From Rhodanobacter sp. OK091 (GTDB lineage Bacteria > Pseudomonadota > Gammaproteobacteria > Xanthomonadales > Rhodanobacteraceae), in assembly GCF_900142825.1 (NCBI RefSeq), contig NZ_FRCH01000001.1, forward strand, positions 248,001 to 312,000: 64,000 nucleotides of DNA. Direction: 5' to 3'. Positions 1-8,968 of the stretch are shown here, piece after piece (position 1 is the first letter of the stretch; each line of letters starts with the position of its first letter). Under the pieces are notes generated by a model. That model made no database searches, was not told the origin of the DNA, and saw only the letters and a program-made list of their open reading frames with translations. A program made the translations under genes and the position numbers.

Positions 1-2
1 CG

Positions 3-1541
3 TTCGGGCGGCTGCTGCCGATGCCCGGCGATGGCGCCGACCTGAATCCCGTGCTGCAGGATCCAGGCATGACGTTCCACCCGCCGATGCTGTACATGGG
101 CTACGTGGGCTTTTCGGTGGCGTTCGCGTTCTCGATCGCCGCCTTGCTCGGCGGCGAGCTGGAGCAGGCCTGGGTGCGCTGGGCGCGGCCGTGGACGAAT
201 ATCGCCTGGGGCTTCCTCACCTGCGGCATCGTCGCCGGCAGTTGGTGGGCGTACGCGGAGCTGGGATGGGGCGGCTGGTGGTTCTGGGATCCGGTGGAAA
301 ACGCCAGCTTCATGCCGTGGCTGGTCGGGCTGGCGCTGATCCATGCGCAGGCGGTGACCGAGAAGCGCGGCTCGCTGCGCGCCTGGACGATACTGCTGTC
401 GATTTTCGCGTTCTCGCTGAGCCTGCTCGGCACCTTCCTGGTGCGCTCGGGCGTGCTCACCTCGGTGCATGCATTCGCCTCCGATCCGCGCCGCGGCATC
501 TTCATCCTGGCGTTCCTCACCATCGTGGTCGGCGGCTCGCTGCTGCTGTACGCGCTGCGCGCGCCGAAGGTGGTCGGCGGCAAATCGTTCAAGGTGGTGT
601 CGCGCGAAACCGTGTTGCTGATCGGCAACCTGATGTTCGCGGTGGCTGCGGCGATGGTACTGCTGGGTACGCTGTTTCCGCTGATCGGCGACGCGCTGAA
701 TCTGGGCCGTGTCTCGGTCGGACCACCGTATTTCGGTTTCCTGTTTCCGCTCCTGATGCTGCCTGTGGTGCTGTTGCTGCCGTTCGGACCGTTCCTGCGC
801 TGGGGCAAGGGCGACTGGCCGGCGCTGAAGCAGGTGCTGCTGCGCGCCGGCATCGCCGCGGCGGCGTGCGCGATCGCGGCAGCGTTCTTCGTGAATGGCC
901 AGCTCAAGGCGATCGCGGGCGTGGCGTCGCTGGTCTGGCTCGGCATCGGCGTACTGCTGTACGTGATCAAGCGCTGGCGTGAGATGCCGCGCGGCCGGCG
1001 TTACCCGGCCGAGATGGCCGGCATGTTGCTGGCGCATCTGGGCGTGGGCGTGTTCGTGGCCGGCGTGCTGCTGTCCGAATCGCTCAGCGTGACCAGCGAC
1101 GTGCGGATGGCGCCGGGCCAGACCCAGCACATCGGCGGCTACGACTTCCGCTTCGACGGTGCACATCGCGCGACCGGACCCAACTGGCGCGCCGACCAGG
1201 GCGTGGTCACGGTGACCCGCGACAGCAAGGCCGTCGCCGTGATGCATCCGCAGAAACGCACTTATCTGCGTGGCCAGGTGCAGACCGAGTCGGCGGTGAA
1301 CGCCGGCATCTTCCGCGATCTCTACGTGGCGCTGGGCGAGCCGATGGATGCGAACGACATCGAAGGCGCCTGGTCGCTGCGGCTCTACTACAAGCCGTTC
1401 ATCCGCTGGATCTGGGGCGGCGGCCTGTTGATGATGCTGGGCGGATTCGTCTGTGCCGGCGACAAACGCTTCCGCATCAAGCGCGGCGCGAAAATCGAAG
1501 AAGCCACTGCCAGTTTGCAGGTACAGGAAACGCACGCATGA
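3..1541 (+). CDS. ccmF: Cytochrome c-type biogenesis protein CcmF (5' end outside window)
   Basis: Haem lyase subunit of the System I cytochrome c maturation machinery in the inner membrane; with CcmH it ligates haem from holo-CcmE to apocytochrome CXXCH motifs. The reading frame is open from the window edge, so the N-terminus is missing; 512 residues are visible of a family usually about 650. The visible part starts in the conserved DLNPVLQDPG region followed by HPPMLYMGYVG, and contains the tryptophan-rich WWD haem-handling segment (WGGWWFWDPVENASFMPWL) and repeated hydrophobic helices. The stop overlaps the ccmG start by 4 nt (ATGA), so the genes are translationally coupled. Family and operon position leave little doubt. 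Confidence 0.97.
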   Translation, partial: FGRLLPMPGDGADLNPVLQDPGMTFHPPMLYMGYVGFSVAFAFSIAALLGGELEQAWVRWARPWTNIAWGFLTCGIVAGSWWAYAELGWGGWWFWDPVENASFMPWLVGLALIHAQAVTEKRGSLRAWTILLSIFAFSLSLLGTFLVRSGVLTSVHAFASDPRRGIFILAFLTIVVGGSLLLYALRAPKVVGGKSFKVVSRETVLLIGNLMFAVAAAMVLLGTLFPLIGDALNLGRVSVGPPYFGFLFPLLMLPVVLLLPFGPFLRWGKGDWPALKQVLLRAGIAAAACAIAAAFFVNGQLKAIAGVASLVWLGIGVLLYVIKRWREMPRGRRYPAEMAGMLLAHLGVGVFVAGVLLSESLSVTSDVRMAPGQTQHIGGYDFRFDGAHRATGPNWRADQGVVTVTRDSKAVAVMHPQKRTYLRGQVQTESAVNAGIFRDLYVALGEPMDANDIEGAWSLRLYYKPFIRWIWGGGLLMMLGGFVCAGDKRFRIKRGAKIEEATASLQVQETHA

Positions 1542-2080
1542 ACCGGTTGTTGCCGTTCTTCGGGTTCATGCTGCTGGTGGTGCTGTTCGGCTTCGGCATC
1601 TGGTGGAACACCCAGCACGACCAGAATGCTATTCCGTCGCCGCTGCTGAACAAGCCGGCGCCGGCGTTCAATCTGCCCAAGCTGTATGAACCCGCGCAGA
1701 CAGTGAGCAAAGCGGACCTGCTGGGCCAGCCCTATCTGCTCAACGTGTTCGCCAGCTGGTGCATCGAGTGCGGCGCGGAGCATCCGGTGCTGGAAGCCGA
1801 AGGCCCAGGCCTGGGCGTGCAGCTGGTCGGCTACAACTACAAGGACGCGCCGGCCGACGCCAAACGCTGGCTGGCCGAACACGGCAATCCGTACAACTTG
1901 CTGATCGCCGACGAGCCAGGCAACACCGCGATCGACTTCGGCGTGTATGGGGCGCCGGAAAGCTTCCTGATCGATGCGAAAGGCGTGATCCGCTACAAGC
2001 ATATCGGTCCGCTCACGCCCGACGTGGTGGCGAAGGAATTGAAGCCGGCGATTGCGGCAATGCAGAAGGAGGTGCCGTGA
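1538..2080 (+). CDS. ccmG: Thiol:disulfide interchange protein CcmG/DsbE
   Basis: Periplasmic thioredoxin-like reductant that keeps apocytochrome cysteines (and CcmH) reduced for haem ligation. 180 residues: an N-terminal membrane anchor (about residues 4-24) then a thioredoxin fold with redox motif WCIEC near residue 73, preceded by the family's LLNVFASW strand; GAPESFLID is the usual cis-Pro region with Pro-Glu. The start ATG overlaps the ccmF stop, and its stop TGA shares one base with the ccmH ATG. Length and motifs are typical of DsbE. Confidence 0.96.
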   Translation: MNRLLPFFGFMLLVVLFGFGIWWNTQHDQNAIPSPLLNKPAPAFNLPKLYEPAQTVSKADLLGQPYLLNVFASWCIECGAEHPVLEAEGPGLGVQLVGYNYKDAPADAKRWLAEHGNPYNLLIADEPGNTAIDFGVYGAPESFLIDAKGVIRYKHIGPLTPDVVAKELKPAIAAMQKEVP

Positions 2081-2544
2081 TGCGGCCTGGGCTCCTACGG
2101 GTGATTTTCATGGCGCTGCTGTGGTTCGGCGGCGTCGTGCATGCCCAGGCGATCGAACCGATGCCGTTCGCCAACCACGCGCAGGAACTGCGCTTCCAGC
2201 ACCTCACTCAGCAACTGCGCTGCCCGATGTGCCAGAACGAGACGCTGGCCGACTCCAACGCGCCGATCGCGCGCGACCTGCGCAACCAGATCTTCCAGAT
2301 GATGCAGCAAGGCAGAAGCGACGACGAGATCAAGCAATACCTGGTCGCCCGCTACTCCAATTTCGTGCTGTACGACCCGCCGCTGACGAGCGGCACCTGG
2401 CTGCTGTGGTTCGGCCCGCTGCTGATCCTGCTTGGCGGCGCCGGTGCGGTGCTGGTGGTGATCCGCAAACGCAACCGCGGCGCCGCCGTCGCCCCGGAAG
2501 CATCGACCGACCACGCGCCGACCGACCACGGGGACGACTGGTGA
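2080..2544 (+). CDS. ccmH: Cytochrome c-type biogenesis protein CcmH
   Basis: Membrane-anchored periplasmic thiol protein that presents reduced apocytochrome to CcmF. 154 residues with an N-terminal signal segment, the family motif LRCPMCQN (redox Cys pair) near residue 47, and one C-terminal transmembrane helix (WLLWFGPLLILLGGAGAVLVV). This is the short CcmH form; the TPR part found in some fused CcmH proteins is a separate gene here (ccmI). The ATG overlaps the ccmG stop by one base (TGATG) and follows a GGAGG-like sequence inside ccmG. The stop overlaps the downstream GTG start by 3 nt. Confidence 0.96.
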   Translation: MRPGLLRVIFMALLWFGGVVHAQAIEPMPFANHAQELRFQHLTQQLRCPMCQNETLADSNAPIARDLRNQIFQMMQQGRSDDEIKQYLVARYSNFVLYDPPLTSGTWLLWFGPLLILLGGAGAVLVVIRKRNRGAAVAPEASTDHAPTDHGDDW

Positions 2545-3593
2545 AAACCGTTTTTTTCATAGCCGCTGCAGTGATGATCGCTGTGGCGCTGGCCGCCTTG
2601 CTGCTGCCGCTGGTGCGCCAGGGCCGCCGCTCCGGCCGCAGCCGCGGCGTGTTTGCACTGACCCTGGCGATCGCCTTCGTCGTACCGCTGGCGGCCAGCG
2701 GCCTGTATCTGCTGGTAGGCACACCCGCCGCGCTCAACGGTGTTTCCGCCGAGGCTACACAGCCTCTGACCATGCAGCAGGCACTCGACGAACTGCACGC
2801 CCACCTGGCCCAACAGCCGGATGACGTGCAGGGTTGGATGCTGCTGGCGCAAACCCTGTCCGTGCAGCACGATCCGGCCGCGGCCCGCGATGCCTACGAC
2901 CGTGTACTGAAGCTCGACGCCAACAACGCCGAAGCGATGGTGGGCTGGGCCGAAAACGACTCGATGACGCGCAGCGACCACATGATCGAAGGCCGCGCGC
3001 TGGACCTGCTCAAACGCGCGGTACTGCTGCATCCGGACAGCCAGCGCGGCCTGTGGCTGCTCGGCATCAGCGACTTCCAGCACGGCGAATACCGCGATGC
3101 CGCAGCCACCTGGCGCCTGCTGCAACCGCAACTGGAGCCCGGCTCGGACGTGGCCAGGGCGGTCGCCGAACAGATCGCTGTTGCCGACGCCCGCGGCGGC
3201 GGCGCACCGGCCGGCGCTGCGAGCACCACCACGGTGGCCGCGCCGCAAGGCGCCGCACTGCAGGTGCAAGTCGCGCTCGCGCCGGCGTTGAAGGACAAGC
3301 TGGCTGCGGGCGATGTTCTATTCGTCTACGCCCGTGCCGACAAAGGCCCGCCGATGCCGCTGGCCGTCGCCAGACTCGACGCCGGCCAGTTGCCGGCCAA
3401 CGTCACCCTGACCGATGCCATGGCGATGACACCAGCGATGAAGCTGTCCTCGGTCACGCATGTGTTCGTCGGCGCGCGAATCAGCCACAGCGGCCAGCCG
3501 ATCGCGCAATCCGGCGACCTGGAAGGCGATGCCGGCATCGTAGCGGTGGACAGCAGAACACCCGTCAAGATCAGCATCGACAAGGTGCATTGA
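2541..3593 (+). CDS. ccmI: Cytochrome c biogenesis protein CcmI, TPR type
   Basis: Apocytochrome c chaperone of System I maturation. The GTG at 2541 overlaps the ccmH stop, giving 350 residues. Two N-terminal transmembrane helices (VFFIAAAVMIAVALAALLLPL and a second near residue 40) precede TPR repeats (about residues 75-210, for example WMLLAQTLSVQHDPAAARDAYDRVL) and a C-terminal periplasmic domain (residues 235-350, LKDKLAAGDVLFVYARADKGPPMPLAVARL) characteristic of CcmI/CycH. Last gene of the ccm operon: the next start is only 2 nt downstream but belongs to a different pathway. Confidence 0.95.
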   Translation: MKTVFFIAAAVMIAVALAALLLPLVRQGRRSGRSRGVFALTLAIAFVVPLAASGLYLLVGTPAALNGVSAEATQPLTMQQALDELHAHLAQQPDDVQGWMLLAQTLSVQHDPAAARDAYDRVLKLDANNAEAMVGWAENDSMTRSDHMIEGRALDLLKRAVLLHPDSQRGLWLLGISDFQHGEYRDAAATWRLLQPQLEPGSDVARAVAEQIAVADARGGGAPAGAASTTTVAAPQGAALQVQVALAPALKDKLAAGDVLFVYARADKGPPMPLAVARLDAGQLPANVTLTDAMAMTPAMKLSSVTHVFVGARISHSGQPIAQSGDLEGDAGIVAVDSRTPVKISIDKVH

Positions 3594-3595
3594 CG

Positions 3596-4720
3596 ATGGG
3601 CGACGCACGCCGCTACTTCGATCTGCCCTCCCCGTTCGCCATGAAACGCGGCGGCGTGCTGCATGGTGCCCACGTCGCCTACGAAACCTGGGGCGAGTTG
3701 AACGCCGCGCGCGACAACGCGGTGCTGGTGCTCACCGGCCTGTCGCCCAGCGCGCACATGGCCTCCTGCAAAGACGACCCCGCTCCCGGCTGGTGGGAAG
3801 ACATGGCCGGCCCGGGCAAGGCGATCGACACTACGCGCTGGTTCGTGATCTGCGTGAACTCGCTGGGCAGCGACAAGGGCTCGACCTGCCCTGCTTCGAC
3901 CGATCCCGCCACCGGCGAGCCGTACCGGCTGACGTTCCCCGAGCTGGCGCTGGAAGACGTCGCCAACGCCGCGCATGCCGTCGTCAGCAGCCTCGGCATC
4001 ACCCAACTGGCCTGCCTGATCGGCTGCTCGATGGGCGGCATGAGCGCACTGGCCTACATGCTGCTGCACCCCGGCAGCGTGCGTGCGCACATCAGCGTGG
4101 ACACCGCACCGCAGGCGCAGCCGTTCGCCATCGCGATCCGCTCGCTGCAGCGCGAGGCGATCCGGCTCGACCCGCAGTTCAAAGAAGGCCGCTACGACAT
4201 CCACGCCACCGAAGGCGGCAGCTACCCCGACCTGGGCATGAGCATCGCGCGCAAGCTCGGGGTGATCACCTACCGCTCGGCGATGGAGTGGAACGGCCGC
4301 TTCGCGCGCATCCGGCTCGACCCGGAACAGCGCGAGGACGAGCCGTTCGGCCGCGAGTTCCAGGTCGAGTCCTATCTCCAAGGCCACGCCCAGCGCTTCG
4401 TGCGCAACTTCGATCCGAACAGTTATCTGTATCTGTCGCGCGCCAGCGACTGGTTCGACATCGCCGAATACGGCCACGGCAGCGTGCTGGAAGGGCTCAG
4501 GCGCATCCATATCGAGCAGGCGATGGTGATCGGCGTCAGCACCGACATCTTGTTCCCGCTGCAGCAGCAGGAGCAGATCGCCGAAGGCCTGCAGGCGGCC
4601 GGCGCCGAAGTGGAATTCGTGGCGCTGGATTCGCCGCAAGGCCACGATGCATTCCTGGTCGACATCGACAACTACAGTCGCGCGATCGGCGGCTTCCTGA
4701 ACCGGCTTCCCGCCGCCTGA
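3596..4720 (+). CDS. metX: MetX-type homoserine/serine O-acyltransferase
   Basis: Alpha/beta-hydrolase acyltransferase that activates the hydroxyl of homoserine or serine for sulfur assimilation. 374 residues. The nucleophile elbow GCSMGGM holds the catalytic Ser (about residue 144); the acidic and His members are in TDILFPLQQQEQ and GHDAFLVD near the C-terminus. Family members in Xanthomonadales have been reported to act as serine O-succinyltransferases feeding cysteine synthesis rather than as classical homoserine acetyltransferases, and I cannot tell from sequence alone which applies here. The start lies 2 nt after ccmI. The next gene is a cysteine-dioxygenase-like protein, so the sulfur amino-acid context is consistent. 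Confidence 0.93.
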   Translation: MGDARRYFDLPSPFAMKRGGVLHGAHVAYETWGELNAARDNAVLVLTGLSPSAHMASCKDDPAPGWWEDMAGPGKAIDTTRWFVICVNSLGSDKGSTCPASTDPATGEPYRLTFPELALEDVANAAHAVVSSLGITQLACLIGCSMGGMSALAYMLLHPGSVRAHISVDTAPQAQPFAIAIRSLQREAIRLDPQFKEGRYDIHATEGGSYPDLGMSIARKLGVITYRSAMEWNGRFARIRLDPEQREDEPFGREFQVESYLQGHAQRFVRNFDPNSYLYLSRASDWFDIAEYGHGSVLEGLRRIHIEQAMVIGVSTDILFPLQQQEQIAEGLQAAGAEVEFVALDSPQGHDAFLVDIDNYSRAIGGFLNRLPAA

Positions 4721-4768
4721 CCGCCCCGCTGCTAAGATAAGCAACACCACGCACCATCCGAGACCATC

Positions 4769-5350
4769 ATGCTCACCCTGGATTTCCCCGGCAGCCGCAC
4801 CCTGATCGACGCGATCGACGCCGCCGTGGCCAAGCCGACCACCCACGAACTCACCGACAGCCTGCGCAACAGCCTGTGCAAGCTGATCCGCGACAAGGCG
4901 GTCACCCTGCCCGACTGCGTGTTCGAGGCGAATGCCGAGCACTACGCCCGCCGCGAGCTGTACCGCAGCGACGAGCACGGCTACTGCGTAGTGGCGATGA
5001 CGTGGGGCCCGGGCCAGGGCACGCCGATCCACGATCACGACGGCATGTGGTGCGTCGAGGGCGTGTGGAACGGCGCGCTGGAGATCGTGCAGTACGAATT
5101 GCTGGAGCACGACGCACAGCGCTACTGCTTCCAGCCGGTCGGCTCGATCCAGGCCGGCGCCGGCTCGGCCGGCAGCCTGATCCCGCCGCACGAGTACCAC
5201 AGCATCCGCAACCCCAGCGACAACAGCGTCACTGTCAGTCTGCACATCTATTCCGGCCCGATGACGCGCTGCTCGGTGTTCCAGCCGCTGCCCGAAGACC
5301 GCTGGTACGGACGCGACGTGCGCCAGTTGGGGCTCGACCGCGTCCACTGA
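4769..5350 (+). CDS. Cysteine dioxygenase family protein
   Basis: Cupin-fold non-haem iron thiol dioxygenase; family members oxidise cysteine (or 3-mercaptopropionate) to the sulfinate. 193 residues. The three-His iron site is visible as HDHDGMWCVEGVW (first two His, about residues 89-91) and PPHEYHSIRNPS (third His, about residue 143). An equivalent of the mammalian Cys-Tyr crosslink cannot be judged. It lies 48 nt after the MetX-type gene and 25 nt before tRNA-Leu. 3-mercaptopropionate dioxygenase is the main alternative specificity. Confidence 0.88.
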   Translation: MLTLDFPGSRTLIDAIDAAVAKPTTHELTDSLRNSLCKLIRDKAVTLPDCVFEANAEHYARRELYRSDEHGYCVVAMTWGPGQGTPIHDHDGMWCVEGVWNGALEIVQYELLEHDAQRYCFQPVGSIQAGAGSAGSLIPPHEYHSIRNPSDNSVTVSLHIYSGPMTRCSVFQPLPEDRWYGRDVRQLGLDRVH

Positions 5351-5375
5351 ACCCGGCATAATGCGCCGCTCACAT

Positions 5376-5461
5376 GCCGGTGTGGCGGAATGGTAGACGC
5401 GGCGGACTCAAAATCCGCTGGCAGCGATGTCGTGTAGGTTCGAGTCCTATCACCGGTACCA
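5376..5461 (+). tRNA. tRNA-Leu(CAA)
   Basis: An 86-nt cloverleaf with the long variable arm typical of leucine tRNAs. The anticodon stem GCGGA/TCCGC encloses loop CTCAAAA (anticodon CAA); the T-loop GGTTCGAGTCC and an encoded 3' CCA are present. The acceptor stem GCCGGTG pairs with CACCGGT, with a G-U at the first pair. Confidence 0.96.
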
Positions 5462-5468
5462 ATCAGTG

Positions 5469-5495
5469 AAAAACCCCGCCTCGCGCGGGGTTTTT
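5469..5495. terminator. Rho-independent terminator after tRNA-Leu, bidirectional
   Basis: Six-base stem CCCCGC/GCGGGG with loop CTCGC, flanked by an A-run on the left and a T-run on the right. It can therefore terminate tRNA-Leu on the plus strand and the SUMF1-domain gene (stop at 5505) on the minus strand. Confidence 0.85.
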
Positions 5496-5504
5496 CATGT
5501 CCGC

Positions 5505-7442
5505 CTACAACTCGCGCACTACGCGGAAGCCCACTCTGCCGCTGCGCGTATCGCCATTGGCACCCAGCCGATAGGCTGAGCTCACCTGCTCCGGCGAGCT
5601 GCCCCAGGAGCCGCCGCGCACCACGCGAGCGCGGCAGCCTGGGTTGAGCCATGCGCTGCCGTCGACCGGCGCACGCAGATAGCTGTCGTGCCAGCAATCC
5701 TGCGCCCACTCGGACACGTTGCCGTTGATGTCGTACAACCCGAACGGATTGGCGGCGAAGCTCATCACCGGCGCCGGTCCCCAGTAACCATCGCGATAGC
5801 CGCGGAAGGCGTGGCTCCAGCGCCGGCCGCTGCGCGAGCGGTCGCCGGAGCCGGTCAGGTTTTCTACCGGGTGGGAGGGCGTGCCGTTGCCCCACCAATA
5901 GCGGGTGGTAGTGCCGCCGCGCAGTGCGTACTCGAATTCGGCTTCGCTGGGCAGCCGGTAGAGCTTGCCGGTACGCTGGCTGAGCCAATCGGCGTAAGCC
6001 TTCGCGTCGTTCCACGAGATATTCAACACCGGCAACCTGCCGTCGGCTTTGTGACCGGCGTAGTCGTCCTGCCAGGTCGCGTCGGAGTCGTCCCGCAACG
6101 CACCGCTACGCTCGTCGTACACGCTGGAGCCGCCCAGCTTGATCGAATCGGGCACATAGCCGCTGGCGCGCACGAACTCTCGGAACTCGTCCACCGTCAC
6201 CGCGGTGCGTGCCATCGCGAAACCCTTGGCTATGGTGACCATATGCTGTGGCGTTTCGGCGTCGTTGTGGTCTTCCTCGTCGGCCGACACGCCCATCTGG
6301 AAGCTGCCGGTGGGAATCACCACCATTGCCGGTGTCTTGCCCGGCAGGTCGACATAGCGATCGGCGAAGACCTGGCCGGGCTTGTAGCTGGCGTAAAGAC
6401 GCGCATTGGTCAGTTGCTCGTCGAAATCCGCCAGCGTCGGCAGAGCAGGATCGGTCGCCCGGGCCTGCGCCGCCAGTTTCCTCGCCAGCTCGATGTTGCC
6501 GGCATCCAGCGCCGAACGGGCCTGCGCCAGCACACCGCTGGCGCGCTGTTCGCGCATGTCGTCGACGCGCTTGTGCACATCGAGCATCTGCTGCGAACCG
6601 GGACGGATGGCCTGCGCTTCGGCCAGCTGCTTGTCCGCACCCGCGAAGTCGTTTTGCGCCACCGCGGCCAGGGCGCGGTCGAGCACCGCGCGCTGCACCT
6701 GGAAAATGCCTTGTTCGGCCACCGCGTTCTGCGGATCGAGCTGCTGCACCTCGCGGTAGATGTCCAGCGCACTTCCGCCGTGCGGTTGATCCACCTTGCC
6801 CTGCTGCAGCAAGGCTGCCGCCTTCGCCAGCATCGGCCGCACCTTGACCAGGGTTTTCAGATTGGCTTCCAGTTGCGTCACATCGCCGGCAGCATCCGGC
6901 AGCGGACGCAACGCACCGAGCAGATCCTCCGCGGCATCGGCGTCGCCCAGTGCGATGTCCTGGTCGATCTCCGCCACCAGCCGCGCACGCACGTCGAACA
7001 GGCCTTGCGCGGCGCGGCGGCTGTCCGGTTTGTCCTTCAATGCCTGCGCAAACAATGCGGCGGCGCTGTTTGCGTCGCCGGCCAGCTGACCGGCATGCAG
7101 CGCCTTGGTCGCTCGCGCCAGCAAGGCCTGCACCGCCGGCGGATCCGCGCTCATCTGTTCGGGCAGGTTCGCGTTCTTGCTGCTGTGGGCGGCGATCACC
7201 GCCGCCGGCGCCAACGTCAGCGGCGGCCCCGCGTTGACTTCGTTGATCGCCGATGCGCGTTCCGGCTGCAACCCGCTGGCCGGCATCTGCGCACCCATCG
7301 ACATCGAGCGGCGCGGCGCCTGGGTCGGATCGACATGAAATATCCGGGGGAAAAAGTGGTACATCAGCGCGAACCCCAGCACGATCACCCCCAGCGCTCC
7401 ACCGAGAGTGCGCTGACGGCGAAGGGTTGCATTGCTCGGCAT
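5505..7442 (-). CDS. SUMF1/formylglycine-generating-enzyme-domain membrane protein
   Basis: 645-residue protein with one N-terminal transmembrane helix (about residues 13-30), an Ala-rich region with TPR-like helical repeats (about 100-345) and a C-terminal FGE-sulfatase/SUMF1 domain (about 370-645: VVIPTGSFQMG, ETPQHMVTIAKGFAMARTAVT, LPSEAEFEYALRGG, NVSEWAQDCWHD, VVRGGSWGSSPEQ). The two Cys used by true formylglycine-generating enzymes, normally in the segment after RGGS, are absent (SSPEQVSSAYRLGAN), so sulfatase maturation is unlikely. Related domains occur in signalling and ligand-binding proteins. It is transcribed divergently from rnd with a 101-nt shared upstream region. The exact role is unknown. 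Confidence 0.85.
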   Translation of the reverse strand: MPSNATLRRQRTLGGALGVIVLGFALMYHFFPRIFHVDPTQAPRRSMSMGAQMPASGLQPERASAINEVNAGPPLTLAPAAVIAAHSSKNANLPEQMSADPPAVQALLARATKALHAGQLAGDANSAAALFAQALKDKPDSRRAAQGLFDVRARLVAEIDQDIALGDADAAEDLLGALRPLPDAAGDVTQLEANLKTLVKVRPMLAKAAALLQQGKVDQPHGGSALDIYREVQQLDPQNAVAEQGIFQVQRAVLDRALAAVAQNDFAGADKQLAEAQAIRPGSQQMLDVHKRVDDMREQRASGVLAQARSALDAGNIELARKLAAQARATDPALPTLADFDEQLTNARLYASYKPGQVFADRYVDLPGKTPAMVVIPTGSFQMGVSADEEDHNDAETPQHMVTIAKGFAMARTAVTVDEFREFVRASGYVPDSIKLGGSSVYDERSGALRDDSDATWQDDYAGHKADGRLPVLNISWNDAKAYADWLSQRTGKLYRLPSEAEFEYALRGGTTTRYWWGNGTPSHPVENLTGSGDRSRSGRRWSHAFRGYRDGYWGPAPVMSFAANPFGLYDINGNVSEWAQDCWHDSYLRAPVDGSAWLNPGCRARVVRGGSWGSSPEQVSSAYRLGANGDTRSGRVGFRVVREL

Positions 7443-7543
7443 AGATGGGCGTCCTCGGTGCGGCCTGTTATCGTGCTCTGCTCACCATAGGCACAAACCG
7501 CCGACAGGGCAATCCGCGCCTGGCAACCTTTCAAGGAATATCG

Positions 7544-8659
7544 ATGTCATTGCCCGAAACCGCCGCCGCCGAGTGGATCGATCATCGCGATGCGCTGCAG
7601 GCGTGGCTGGCCACGGTACCCGCGGATGCCGCGGTAGGCCTGGACACCGAGTTCATGCGCCGCAATACCTTCTATCCGCAGCTGGCGCTGCTGCAGCTGG
7701 GCTGGAACGGCCGCCATGCGCTGATCGATCCGCTCGCGTTCGAGATCGGCGATGCCTTGCAGCCGCTGCTCGGCGCCGGCCCCGCCGTCACCGTGATGCA
7801 CAGCGCCAGCGAGGATCTGGAGACCCTGGCGCCGCTGCTGCCCGATGGCCCCCGAATCCTGTTCGATACCCAGATCGCCGCGGCCTTCGTCGGCATGGGC
7901 CTGGGCATCAGCTACCGCGCGCTGGTCGCCGAGCTGGTCGGGGTGGAACTGGACAAGGGCGAGACCCGCTCGGACTGGCTGCAGCGCCCGCTCACCGCTT
8001 CGCAATGCAGCTATGCCGCGCTGGACGTGGTCTACCTGAAAACCATCCACGAACAGCTGGCTAAACGTCTGCAGCAACGCGACCGCAGCGCCTGGCATGC
8101 CGAGGATTGCGAGCGCCTGAAAAGCCGCGCCAGCCATCGCGACGGCGACCCGCAACCGCAACGCACGATGCGCGCCGCCGCCGAATGGCCGGCGGCACAG
8201 CAAGCCCTGCTGCGCCGCCTGCTGCAGTGGCGCGACCGCAGCGCACGCCGCCTCGACGTACCGCGCCCCTGGCTGCTCGACGACATCCTGGCGCTGAGCC
8301 TGGCGCAGCAACCGCCGGCCAGCCTCGCCGATCTCGAACAACGCAGCCGCGGCCAGCGTGCGCTGCGCTCGGCCCAGCGCGGCGAATTGCTCGAAGTGCT
8401 TATGCCTGCCGTCAGCGCCGAGGAGATCGCCGCCACCGTGCGCATCCCCGGCCATCCGCAAGGCGAAGCGAAGAAGTCGCTAGCGGCGATGAAGCAACTC
8501 GTCGACAGCCTCGCCGGCGAACTCGACCTGCCGCCCGGCCTGCTATGCCCGCGCAAGGCGCTGGAGGAATACGTGGTCACCGCCGAATGGCCCGAGTTCC
8601 TCGAAGGCTGGCGTCGCGACGTATTGCACGACCGTCTCGTCGCCCTGCTTCCCGACTGA
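7544..8659 (+). CDS. rnd: Ribonuclease D
   Basis: 3'-5' exoribonuclease of the DEDDy family for tRNA and small-RNA 3' maturation. 371 residues from the ATG at 7544, preceded by AAGGA at a good distance; a longer open frame upstream lacks a ribosome site. Exonuclease motifs: LDTEF (Exo I, about residue 28), SASEDLE (Exo II) and YAALDVVYL (Exo III with the Tyr). An HRDC domain follows (about residues 205-290, LLRRLLQWRDRSARRLDVPRPWLL) and then a C-terminal helical region. Length matches E. coli RNase D. Confidence 0.95.
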   Translation: MSLPETAAAEWIDHRDALQAWLATVPADAAVGLDTEFMRRNTFYPQLALLQLGWNGRHALIDPLAFEIGDALQPLLGAGPAVTVMHSASEDLETLAPLLPDGPRILFDTQIAAAFVGMGLGISYRALVAELVGVELDKGETRSDWLQRPLTASQCSYAALDVVYLKTIHEQLAKRLQQRDRSAWHAEDCERLKSRASHRDGDPQPQRTMRAAAEWPAAQQALLRRLLQWRDRSARRLDVPRPWLLDDILALSLAQQPPASLADLEQRSRGQRALRSAQRGELLEVLMPAVSAEEIAATVRIPGHPQGEAKKSLAAMKQLVDSLAGELDLPPGLLCPRKALEEYVVTAEWPEFLEGWRRDVLHDRLVALLPD

Positions 8660-8721
8660 GCCCACCGTGGCTCAGGTCTTGGCGAACCCCCACACACGCT
8701 GCTAACATTCGCGGCTCACGT

Positions 8722-8797
<76 letters not shown>

Positions 8798-8807
8798 TCG
8801 AATAAAG

Positions 8808-8839
8808 AAAGCCTTCGGCTCTGCCGAGGGCTTTTTTTT
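8808..8839 (+). terminator. Rho-independent terminator after tRNA-Ala
   Basis: Ten-base stem AGCCTTCGGC/GCCGAGGGCT (one T-G pair) with loop TCT followed by a run of T residues, just after the tRNA CCA end. Confidence 0.92.
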
Positions 8840-8968
8840 GAGCTGCCACATTTCCGTCACGGGCAGCGCCTAGGGTTGCCGGATGAGACGCGCAGTTCGT
8901 TCCAGCTGGCGACATGCTGCCTGTTGCCGTATCCACACAGTGGATCGTGCCGACCCGGGTGGTGAGCG

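Noticed and set aside
3326..5359. 677-residue minus-strand frame across metX and the dioxygenase
   Set aside because: Shadow frame crossing two well-supported plus-strand genes and an intergenic gap.
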